Notes under the pieces: generated by a model | What the model saw: only the letters and a program-made list of their open reading frames with translations | Database searches by the model: none | Told to the model about the DNA's origin: nothing | Translations under genes and position numbers: made by a program | Part shown: in pieces, positions 42,901-54,900 of the stretch | Numbering within the stretch: position 1 is the first letter of the stretch | Layout: every line of letters starts with the position of its first letter | Origin: Haemonchus contortus | Taxonomy: Eukaryota > Nematoda > Chromadorea > Rhabditida > Trichostrongylidae | Direction: 5' to 3' | Assembly (NCBI GenBank): GCA_000469685.2 | Contig: LS997562.1 | Location: 39,372,845-39,436,844 of the forward strand | DNA length: 64,000 bases

Positions 42901-45900
42901 TATTGATTACCTAATATTCTACGGTATTATACAGTATTTCGAGAACGACCTAAATTTACTGGCAGTTCCCCATGTCGAAAAGAAAATTTTGCCTCGATTC
43001 GCTGTTATTTCCATTTTCGAACACTGTTCGACAACCTCTTATCCAATGGCAGTTTCAATTTTTGGTTTGTTGAAGATTGAAAACGACGCCGTCATTCCAT
43101 TTGAAAGTAATTTTTTGATTTTTTTAGTATATCTAATATATATATATATATATAATATGCATTTTGAACTTTTCTGTTCCCAGAGGCTCGAATGAGATTG
43201 TCTCGCAAATTAGATTTGTTCTTGTGCTCTGCAACTTGTGCTCAGGCATCGACTCTTTGCTCTCTTGAGACTTGGCCAATTAAGTAGCGTAAATAACCAC
43301 GGAACTAGGGAATTAATGAAATAGAGCGTAAACCGTAAATGAAGGGCGATTGTATTATAAGCGAATGCCATAAATTATTTCTCTATTTTTTGAAACTTTG
43401 CTTTCATCTTTTTTTTTGTCAAATTTTTCCCTGTTTTATTTTTTGACCTGAAGCATTTGGATTGCTATTATTTATTGATTGCTTATATCCCTCCGAAGTA
43501 AGACACGAACAGTAAAAAAATAACCAACGGACCAGATAAAACTACCCCACACTTTGACCCTATCTCTATTTTTGTACGATTTATGTCTTTACAATTTCGT
43601 CAGTAATTTTTACTGACAACTTTTAACTCTACTATGTAAATTCGAATTTCGGCTAGTTCCTACTATTATGAAGCTATAATGCAGCAGCTTTAGAAACAAT
43701 TTTATGACTTCCAGCGAATTCCGTAAAAAAAGACAATTTAAGGAACCCTACCTCGGTGTTTTTTCTTTTCTTCACCAAAATCCTCCATTTTTATTTTTTC
43801 GAGGCTTTTTTCTCCTACTAAAGACAAAGGCAAATATGCTGCGCTAGAAGAAAAGAGGTGAGAGGCTTTGAATGCCCCAGAAAAATCAATTCAAAATTGG
43901 CATTGAGTAATTAGGCGCCAGTAATTCACAAAAAAATACAGTGAAAAGTGATTTTTTTTCACTACAGTAGTGAAAAAGGTTGCAACTTGGGACAGAGCCA
44001 GCCGTTTGATCGAGCGTTCAGAATTCACAAGGGTTGTGGTCACTGAGTTTTTGGGCAACTGATGTTTAACTGCTTACTTTACTTTTTCTCACCTTCCTCG
44101 TTGTGTTCTCCCACTATTAAAAATGAACATCGTCTGAATAATTCGTCCTTGTGATCAATTTTCTGGCCTAATATAGGTGTTTCCAGATGCCCAGACAGAA
44201 GATGGAGAAGATTTACAGGCCAAACTGCAAGAACTGAATCGATTGATTGATAACGTGAGTTTTGGTATCTTTGGACCATTTTTATAATATTATATTGTAC
44301 TTTTTTAAATGTTTTGTCATAATTAATTAGTGAAAATTCTTTTTTTATCCGTATTGATCCTAATTGTGCTAATCGATTTAGGATCAAGGGGTGCTGGGCG
44401 GCCATCAGCGTGTGCCTTTTACACATTGTGAGTGTTACAATGTTTGATTGAATCCAATAGTTCTGATTGTTGTTTATGTTTATTGTTTATGATTATCCTA
44501 CTTTTATTTATTTTTCTTCACAAACTAAATGGAAACCCCTTTGTAGTCATTTATGTGATTCTTGAACCACAATATCTCATGTTATTCGCATCGTCCGCTA
44601 TAAAATCACCCATTTACATCTTTATTGTCTACGAGCCCTACGAATTTTGAGGGAAAATTGCCGGAACCATTTCAATTCGTGTTTGCGCCGAGTTGGGTCA
44701 GGCAGAATGATCGCTTGCAGTTTTTCTTTACGATTGCTTCGGGTCGTTTTTTTTTTTTGAACGGAGGATGACAGTTTAAATGACTTATTAACTTTTTCGG
44801 GTGCGCCACGTACAAGACTTCTAGACGGTCTTTTATTAGATTTGAAAAGCATATTTGGTCTATGCCTTCATGTGCCTGAGCCCGATTTGTTGGAATTACT
44901 CGCCTAGGAATAATGCTGGAAAAATTGATGTACAACTCGGTGTTTATACTTTTTTTGGCGGTTATTAAAACAAATATTCGACGTAGCTACGAAACGGCAA
45001 GATTTTGTTCCATGGGTCATGTATGCAGGGCAGAAACGCCTCTGTATAACATTCGACGATTGCTATTTATCACCTGTATCACCTGTCCTCCTGTTGATGA
45101 TCGATTTCCTCGAGCGGGCGCCAGTAACATCCCCGTTCGTCCCTTCTGCAAGCCACAGTAGTCCAGTGGGTGTCGTCCTCCCCCCCCCCCCCTCCTCCTC
45201 CTCCTCCTCCTCCTCAAAGGACCCCAGACATAGCATCTCTTTCTTCGGAACTTTCGTGAAGGAAGTCTGGCCATCACGCTGTGGGACGTCCTGGTGTTCG
45301 TGTGATGTCCCGAGGGATTCAGTCAGTAGCCGCCTATATTCTAGTTATCTTATTTATAGGAGCATTTATTTAATTGTTTTTTGTCTCGTTACGAAATCCT
45401 TGTTCCACGAACAGCTATAAACGAATTTCAATCCCTTTGACGATTTTCATCTGAACGTGATTGTAAGCCCTCAACTACCACCCCTCCTACCTCTACTACC
45501 AGGAAGTAAGGCCTGCCAGATTTTCAGGGATCACAGGGGCTGAGCTACAATTCGTCCACCAAGCCGAGATTAAAAAGGCGGATTGTCTTTGTTTTCTTCC
45601 TCCATTTCGTCTTATCCATCGTCATTATCCTTGTCCTTTCCCATCTGTCAATCCATCTTCTACTTCCGGCTTTCCTAATCTAAATCCCAGCACATACCAT
45701 GCTCTCACTCGAAGGGTGAAGCCTGAGTTCGATCAAAATCCAGAAAGAGCTTGATCGTGCAGTATTCGCGCATCATACAGTACAACTTCTCGTGTCACAG
45801 ACTAGGATGCTCCATTTTTCCTTCATACTCCGATATCTGCATCTTCTGTAGACGTAATTTGATTTTTTTTCTATAAGAAATTATTATAGCAACTCTGATA

Positions 45901-48900
45901 TGGTAATGTACATCTTTGGTTATTAGTGTTTTGCATTGTAAAAGTCGAATTGTCATAAGTCTGATATGTGTATCACCAAGTGCAGCTTCAAGTACCATCC
46001 GAGACCGGTTTTTGCCCCCAACTCGCCAATATTGTGAGTCTAATTGTATATTTCTTCAGCTGGCATATCCGAGGACAGTGACTATACGTCCGACGTTTCA
46101 TTTCCCATACATCAACCGAATAGTTCGGCCCATCAATGGGATTCGCACCTTCACCCCCATAGGTATCGACATCATCAAAAAGACACAGTAAGTTTCATTT
46201 GTTGGTTTGATAGTGATGTATTTTCTTGTTCATTTCCTTTTATTATGCAGAAATGCACGTTTGTGGTCTGGTTAGTGTTTATTGTGTGTGGAATGTATAA
46301 AGAACAGGTGTATTTTCAAAAAATGTTGACAAAATAATGTTTTACAGTCGCTTGAGAAATCTATTTCTTTTTTTCAAGGTTATTTAACAACGAGAAAGTG
46401 AAAACTAAGAGAAAGGAAAAGGTCTTGAAGAGGACTCTACAGAAAAGCCTTGTGTATAGAGGAGGTGTTGCTGTTTATTGAGAGCACTCTGTGTTCACTA
46501 GGTCAATGGGTACGGCGGTCTGCAAGTGGACGTGGTCTGATTCCCTTCTGAACACAGTCTGTTTGAATAACAGTGAAAGTCTGAAACAAGCCTGGTCTCT
46601 TTCACTTTACATGGTGTTACTGCAAAATGGTGTTGCATCACTTTGCTTAAGGTTTTTTTCTGGAATGAATACGAATGTCGTGGGATCGAACCATCGGAAA
46701 ATGTCAGTGCATAGCTGTACTGAAGGTTGCTTTTGACGTTTTGTGCTTCCTATTTTCAGAATGGGTAATATTGTAAGCTGTAAAGTCATAAAGTATAAAC
46801 GGCTATTAGCGAGCTCTCAACTAGGTTTTTTTTTTCAAAAAGTCCATTAATCGCTCACTTCTCTAGCAGGCGCTCAAGAAAGAGCCTCATAAGAGAACCT
46901 GCTGATTACTAATAGGATGAAGGTGATTATGTCGAAGGGGGGGACGTTATTATCTGCACAGTCAGCGGTTCAAATCCACGTCAGGCAAGCAACCTTAAGG
47001 CAGAGTGCGGCAAAATGGGTCAGAGCTCCAAGTAGGACGAATCTGCTGACTTCACGTGTTCCATACAGGGCGCTGCCTTGAAGATCGGGTCCGTCAACGT
47101 CCACACCCGGAAGTGATCGTGAACTGTGCCTTTAACATTTACTAGTAGGGTGGGCGTGGTAGTTCTTTGATGCTCTGATATGGATTTGCCTTTGAAGGCT
47201 CAAAAAGCATAGGCTCAGACAGCTAATCACCAACTCAGCGTGATGAGACTAACAAATTGACTAATGCGTGAAAGTAAAGTATCGCATTAGTCTATGCATT
47301 CCGCAGTTCCGCAGCAATCGCATGGAATTCTGTTATAATTCAATCCAGATTGATTGCTCTGTTTGCTTTTATTTGGCGAAGTTGTTTTCATCTGGCAAAG
47401 TTGCTCAAACATTTGTTGCACCCTCTACTTTCGGACAGCCTCAAAAGTTCGCTTGAGCGCCGGTGCTCAAGTGGGGTCCATTCATTAATTAGCAGACATT
47501 TTTTGAAGACTGCATGCACCTTTGTCGCTGCGAAGAGAGTTCCAGTGCAAGATGAAAACAAGACTTTCATCGACCTCTGTTAGCCATAGTATACGTGGAG
47601 GTGGTGTGGCGGCAATTGGCGCAGTATCACAGACGCGCAGCCACAGGTTCAAATCCCGGTACTTATCCACCCAGGCCCACCATGCCTTCGGGACCGGTTC
47701 AAGGGTACCATACTCGTCTGGGAGGATGAAAGCGCTGACTTGTACATCGGCTGGCCACCGCAAGTCATTGTATACACTACATACGCATTACGTCACAGCG
47801 ATTTGGAATTGGAGTCGAGTGTGGGGCGCAATCCTCCGAGAGATTGAGTAGTACCCGAAGGCTTCAGCTTTTATGCTTTTGAATGGCATGTGCTGAACAT
47901 AAAGTCGAATTCTGTTTTGGCTGTGATTGGAAAGCGTGGCGTATCACGGAAAAATTCGTTTGACCAAGCAGCTCACCTCACCCTTGGGTGATTGACCTCA
48001 GTGACCACATGGGCATCGCAAAACGTAGATAATCGGATTCTAACGAGATTTGAACCCCCACATATACTTACCGAAACCGTGTTTCTCCTCAGGGCTAGAT
48101 TGAATGTCCCTTTGTCTATCTTACAATGATATTAATGGTTGCTAATAATAGTTATCATCTCTTGCCGTTGAAAAATTAGCAATTTCGTTTTTCCGGTGTT
48201 CTGTGTACGGTTGTAATTAGAGAGAGTGTGTAAGGTGTTTTGAGTGTGTCTTTATGTCTGTCTCTGTCTCTTTTTATCCTCCATGTCTAATCGATATCCA
48301 GACGCTGCAGGCAAGCTACGAAGACGAGGAAGACGCATATCACGCTCGACCTGATCCCTATCACGAAACTGCAGCACATCCCTACGATAACGATTACGGT
48401 ATTGTACTCTGGAATTTACTTATTTATTTTTTCCTTGTTTCTGTTATAAAGTCGATCGGTTTCTCATATAGGCTGCCCTCAGATCATATGGATTTCGGAA
48501 ACACATTTGAACCTATAAAAACCATAGCCATGTTAAATCTATAGGCAACATCCTTCAGATTTATTGTGAGGGTTGAAAAAGCAAGTCATCAGGCAGGGAG
48601 CATGTTCGTAGGAATTACGAGTGGTCTTTTAGTCAGGTATGTCACGGCGAAGTACGCGATCCATGATTATCCGCAAAAATGACTGAAGATAGCTGACGGG
48701 TTCTGGGGGTTGACGCTGCGTCTGAGATAATTACATACTTTCTGAAGCTCCATCTACTCCCTTTAATAGTCTGCAAAGTCGGTCGAATATTGGAGCTTGG
48801 AACCAAAGTCATTTTAGCGGAAATCCCACCCGAAATCCCCCACAGCTCATCACTTCGTGTTCGTTTTACGGAATTTGTTTGAATTCGGAGAAAAATTGAT

Positions 48901-51900
48901 ATATGAACAAGATTAGTTCATGTTATTTTATTAGGTCGGTCTATACATGCACATTATTCTTGTGCATTATTTTAGTTGCGGAGCCATACGACCGTAAGGT
49001 ACCGTCGCACGATTACGAATACCCAACCTATGACACCGCCGGATCGCACGATCGCGGTCTGCCCTCAGGCAATCACAAAATGTCGTTTGACGATCAACAC
49101 TACGCGAATGAATACGGTAAGGGCTTCAGTAGGATCCTATGTCTAGGCAAAAGGCAGTGAAAATGCAGTGAGGCGACTCCGCCCATAAGTGAGCTCAGCC
49201 CGCCTCTTTGAATCCATTGTAGAAGAATGAGTGATAAAAATAGAGGAAGTGGTAGATCCCCAGATGTTCCTTTTGAGAGTTTATGCTTCCCTCTAGTAAT
49301 TTTTAGTTTTTCTTTTATTTACTGACCTTATTACTCTTTTCAGGCTTTGAGTCGAATGGGTATAAAGATGAGGAATATTCCCCTGAGCATACGGACAAAG
49401 CTCACTATGGCCACAACCCGACTTATGCGGAACAGTATGAGGGGATGGAGGGCTCGTCAGACTATCGAGAAGAGTATAAACAACAATATCCAGGGTGAGA
49501 ATTAAAAGGAATAAGTTGTTTTAATCACTCAGAGTTTTTGACAAAAAAAAATTTTCAGCGACTATTGGAATGAGCAAGAACCGCTCTCGTACAACAGTCG
49601 GCCTAAACAGTCTTCACCGTGAGTTACTTTGATATTATCCAGACTGAAATTTTTTGTTTGAATAGCTCCTAATAGTATAGATTTGAATAATAGAGTGCTC
49701 AGAATCAAATTATTCTCTGGAATTTGTGAAATTAACATCTCGAAGGACCCAAACTCAATAATTCAAATATCACTTGAATGTTGTTGTTGTTTAGGAAAGT
49801 TTTTTGAGTAAGTAGGATGCAGGTGTGCATCGTGAAGTTGATAAAGTGCGTTTAATTGATCTTAAACTTTGATTTCAAAGAAATTCTGGAAGACGGATGG
49901 ATACTTTTTTTTGACAAGTTCCTTGTGGGCTATAAATAGTTATCATAGGTTTATTTACTTATTGTTTGTAGGATTAATAAACAGCACAAGAGTAAATCTC
50001 ATCGACATAGGCGGTAATCTTTTTCAACTCTTCTTGATTTATATTTTTAGTTTTTGATTAATTTGAAGCCCTTTTGGTTTTCACACAAATTAGTCAAAGT
50101 GTGGGCCAGGAGGCGCTATCCAGATCATTGCCCCGGCATGAAGTCATTGCGCCGTGCCTACATAGTATTGACCCCATCCACTGATCAGTAGGTGAAGCGA
50201 CGTTTTTTAGAACAAAACTCCTTCAAAGGCAATAATCTCGATGGCCTCTCCTTACCCATACACTGCTTTTCATAATTTCGGATTTGAGTTTGTTCATACT
50301 TTTTTTTGGTGATCTGGGTACTAATGAATTTGTCCTCGGTTAAGTAAAGACTCAGTATTCTGAGTTATTTATAATTTGTTTCCCTTCAGACCACATAGGC
50401 CATGGGAAGATATCGAGGAAACGGCCGAGTCGACAACGGAGAAGTAAGGATTACTATCATTCTGCCCATTTGTGATATAAAATTTCTGATTTTTCAGGGA
50501 GGACCGAGGCTCCTACGATGATGATGGTCGGCATTCGAAATGTAAGTTTTTTGTTAACTGTCCCGAAAGTTACTTCCATTTTCATAGTGCACCTGAAATA
50601 GAGGTCATTCTGTTGTGTTTGTTACTGTTTTTAACTGCATTAGTCATTTGAACTCATGTCTTTTTTGAGTGTCATACTGTTATGGACAGCCTGGGATCTG
50701 AAGGACATGTCATTGACTGACAGCATGAAAAAATAAAAGGGTGATGTCTACGAAAACTAGCGGATTTATTTGATACGGAGATTAGAATGGAAAAAAAAAC
50801 CGCCTCTCATACATTACCCAAAAAAGTTCGGTTCATTAGAATGTAGTATTTACTAGTTTTCATCGCGAGTTGAGCAAGAGGCTGCTAAAAACGGAAGATT
50901 GTTTGGGAAAAGCGGAAAAAATAAATGGTCGAGCGTAGCCAAGAGTTGCTCATGGTGCAAAATAGTGATTGTTCGATCTTGCTGTTTATGTTGGTCGCAA
51001 ACGTTTGGAAAAAAGGGTGCATTTGATCTCACTTGCTGCTGTCCCATTGATCACGGGCGCCGATAAGGCCCCCGTTCATCCCTGTCGCGAGCCAGAGCGG
51101 TCCAACGGATCGTCTACGCTCGAGGACAAGTTTGATCTACAAATGGCAATTCAAGGCAACAGGCGACAACTACTCTCCCTCAAGGAAAAACACCAACAGG
51201 TCCTTGTTGGTGTTTTTCCAAAAACACGCTACTAAAATGGTTAGAGCTGTAAAACACCAAGTTGTGTGACTCAGGAATTCTGATTTCACATTTTCGGCGG
51301 TTGTTGTTTTCTTCCTCATTTTGTTTACTCATTTATTATCTATTTAGCGAGCTATCGGACGTCGTCAATCGAGAAGAATGATCGACGATACGATAGCGAC
51401 TCCAGTCATCGTGGAGGAGGCTATTATCCGGATGAGTACGATGAGCGGTATGATTTTTTTCGGTCACTGCCTGGTCTCTTATTGAGCTAAGCCTGAGCAC
51501 CATCCTTTAGACGGACCGATTCTCGAATCTATAATTGGCGATATGACAGTATCCAAGAAGAAGATCAAGTAAAAGAAAACTGGAGGGATGAAAAGGTTCC
51601 TCATGAATGGGATGAGCAAGAAGGGGAAGATCATGAATGGCATCATGACGATCAACAAATTGCATCGGCAAATGAAGAAGAACACTATGCCACAGAGGGC
51701 TATCAGGCGGATCGAGAAGATTCGTCACGGCAGAACAGCGTCGAACGACCGGATGTCCATCAACCCACGGATATTGCCCAGTGAGTCCCTCTTCCTTCGC
51801 TTTTTTGAAGTCTTACTGAAATTCTGAACCTCTCCTCATCGAGCTATGTGGTAAAGATAAAAATAAAGTGAAGTTGAGGTACATAAAATCATCAAAACAT

Positions 51901-54900
51901 TATTTTTTGTTGTTACCGAAAGCAAATGATATTCAGTTGTTGTAATCAGTGATAATTAATGATAATCAACCTTTGTGATCTTTTTTTGTCATCTTTTTTG
52001 TCAACTGCAATCTAACTGATTATTGGATGTCAGAGGTTGGAAACGGTATGATATCACGTAAATCGACCACCTCCCTCGGCCTCTCCTCCCCTTGCCTTAC
52101 CCCTTCGCTACGTAGGCAAGCGCCAGAGCAAGCAGAGGAGAACTCTGATCCAAGTGATTCCGCCTACATGTAGGAAAAGCCTTGTGCCTTAAAGAATCGT
52201 TAATACTGAATATCCAGTGGTAATGAGATTTCTACAGAATAATTCAATATTCAGTAGCATTTACTCAATTAGAAGGGCTTGTGCTTTCACATGAACAAGC
52301 GAAGTCGAGAGAGAAAGAAAATGAGATGAAAGTCAAATTTAGCATTTCTCAATACTGATTGCCTAATTCATTTTGATTCTGAAGAGCTGTAGAGCCGAAG
52401 AATGAAGCTCAACGACAGAAGGGGACTCGACTTTGTCGGGGTCTGGGGATCCCACCCATGCCCACCTAGTGTAGTCCATAACCCTTATACCATATAGCGG
52501 TTTTGGAGAGAATCGAGGTGTGCTAAAGCAGTTTTTGCTGGTAATTTGATCTAGGATCTCATTTTGTTTCCCTCTCAAAGTCATTCATGGACCGATTCAG
52601 GTAAATTATAGACAAAAAGTACAAAAATCAAGATACTTCAAACTTCTTTCTCCTTGGAATACTTGCAAATTAAAAATTTTGTCAACTACAATCAAATGAC
52701 GTTTGAGAGTTCTTTTTTCTGGATAGAGGTATCTTTCACAGTTTGAATGAGTTCCCTGAAAAGGAGGCAGTTCATCTGCCGGGCTAGATAAAGTTCGTAG
52801 TGCTTCTGCCATTCCAATCGAGATCCGGTACAAAAAAATTGGTGAATGGAGGTCTGACAGCGATAGCAAATACGATAACATTGACGGCCATGAGCAGCGG
52901 TGAGTATTAATTCACATCAAGCTTCCAGTAGAGTGTAAAATACAATTGAAGCAGTCTCACAGAAAATTGATTCTCTGGAAGGGGTTGTTATAGCAATAGA
53001 TTCTTCGTGGTAATTCAGTAATTTACTTGATACTCAATAAGTGACGCACTGTTATCAATTGAAAGTTACATAGAAAAAAAGCACGTTCACCATAAGAACA
53101 GTTCCTGAGATTTTCCCCTGGGATGTATCTGTGGCCCCAAGGATAGCACGTGACACGGTGCCTGTTTGAAAAACGACTCCGACTGAGCATTACAAAGGCT
53201 AAAAAACGCTTGGTCAACGTACATACACGCCCAAAAGTGGCCGTGTTATGACGGCCTCGTTAAGGCCTTTACAAAAGCGTTAAGGCGCGGACGAACAGTA
53301 CGCTCATGTGATAGGCACGTAGACGATTAAAGACGCATAATCTCGTACGAACCCTTCCTACTAATAAACTTTTGAAGCCCTTTTTTGGAATTCGCCAATT
53401 TTCACGCCTTTTTCGCCATTTTTGCACTACTATACATCATGGCTTACATTATTTCATTTAAACTAGGTAGGTATCTAGGATTATCATAAACTGTGCCTTC
53501 GATAAAAACCAATATGAACTTAGAAAAAGTTAAACGAAAGAGAATATTTAGGAAACCGTTCACTCAGGTGTACTTATTGAAGCATTCTTTAGAGAAATTG
53601 ATTAATGCTCATATATGTACAGGGTGGGCCAAAATTATGGTTACACAGACATCACATCGCAGAAAACGAATGGAAAGCCAAAAAAGCAAACCAATTTCAT
53701 AAAAGTGTTTATCACTAATTTCCTAACAAAACTGTACATTGAAACTGGGATCTGTTGCTTTCTGCTTTCACCCAACCCCAGAGACAACGATGAACGGCAT
53801 TGACGGTGGCACGCAGCTAGGGTCATCGAGTTGGTCCCGGCTTTTTGCCAAGCATTTTCGAGATTATTTCTTCTCTTGTTTGGGCTGAAGGATGCTTTCA
53901 CCTCACCCTCTGACCACATTGAGACATTCATGGGATTTTGGTCAGGGCTCCAGAATGGTCACTGATCAAAACTTATGAGGTCAGGGAGCCCCTTTTACGA
54001 AATTTTGAGACAATTTCTGTTCTGCGGTCACGAGCTTTATCTTGACAATATGACCGATTCGAATCACCAAAGTGTCCCATTGCGCACGAAGAGATCAAAC
54101 AGGCCTCCAAACTAACTTTCACTCCATAATTTACAAAAATAATCGGTGTCTTTGCCTCGGCGGTGATGCTAGCACAGGCCATCACAGAAAGTTAGTGAGC
54201 CAGGCGCTGTATCACTTACACTTCTTTAAGCTTTATATAAAACTTATCGCTCTACTTATTGAGCACCTTTTTCACTGTGAATATCTTCTCGTCGAGGAAC
54301 AGGAATTCCGTACGACAATTCTTTTCGAACGCGACGGGCAGCTTTTGTTAGCCAACCTTTCTCTTCTCTTTAACCTGCTCACTGGGGAAATCACTTTCTG
54401 ATCGTATAAGGGTCTCATTGCGCAAGTGATGCTCCACGATTTTATGCAGAAAATTTTGTGAGATATCCACTCATTTAGCCTTTTTGGACTCAGAAAGAAT
54501 TTTGCTGCTACGTGGACCTTTGCCCTACTTCCCTAACACTTCTCCTAAATATAACCAGAAATCTCCTTGGTTTACCACTCCTATCTGCAATTGTTCCCAA
54601 CTTTCGAGAGCGTCTTATGGTTGAATGCACCACCTGCCTTGTTACGCTAGATCGTCTGTAGATGCACCGTGCCAAAAGTGCTTGTAAATGAAAAGCGACG
54701 TTTGATTCACGGACTAGTTACGCTTATATTACGTTCAAAATCTACCAGAGGTTTAGTATTGTTAGAAAGGTAATAACGTAAGCTACCTTGTGGAATGGAA
54801 GAAATTCAATGAATTGTTATGAACTCAGAAAAAAATTGCTATGAACGTCAGCGCGCGCTGTAATCATGATTTTGGCCCACCCTGTAGAATGCCAAGAATT

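Larger units (their letters stand above)
29621..44186 (+). other. unc-13 intron 5, about 14.6 kb, hosting another gene
   Basis: This intron holds a nested same-strand gene (37604-43287), two mariner-like elements, an inserted RTE fragment, a GC-rich triplet tract near 41440 and short tandem repeats. The part from 29621 to 33600 has no feature I can assign beyond scattered splice-like short frames (for example 31568-31635, acceptor CACAG and donor GTAGGT, open and encoding [20 protein letters not shown]), which may be 5' exons of the nested gene. Confidence 0.7.
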
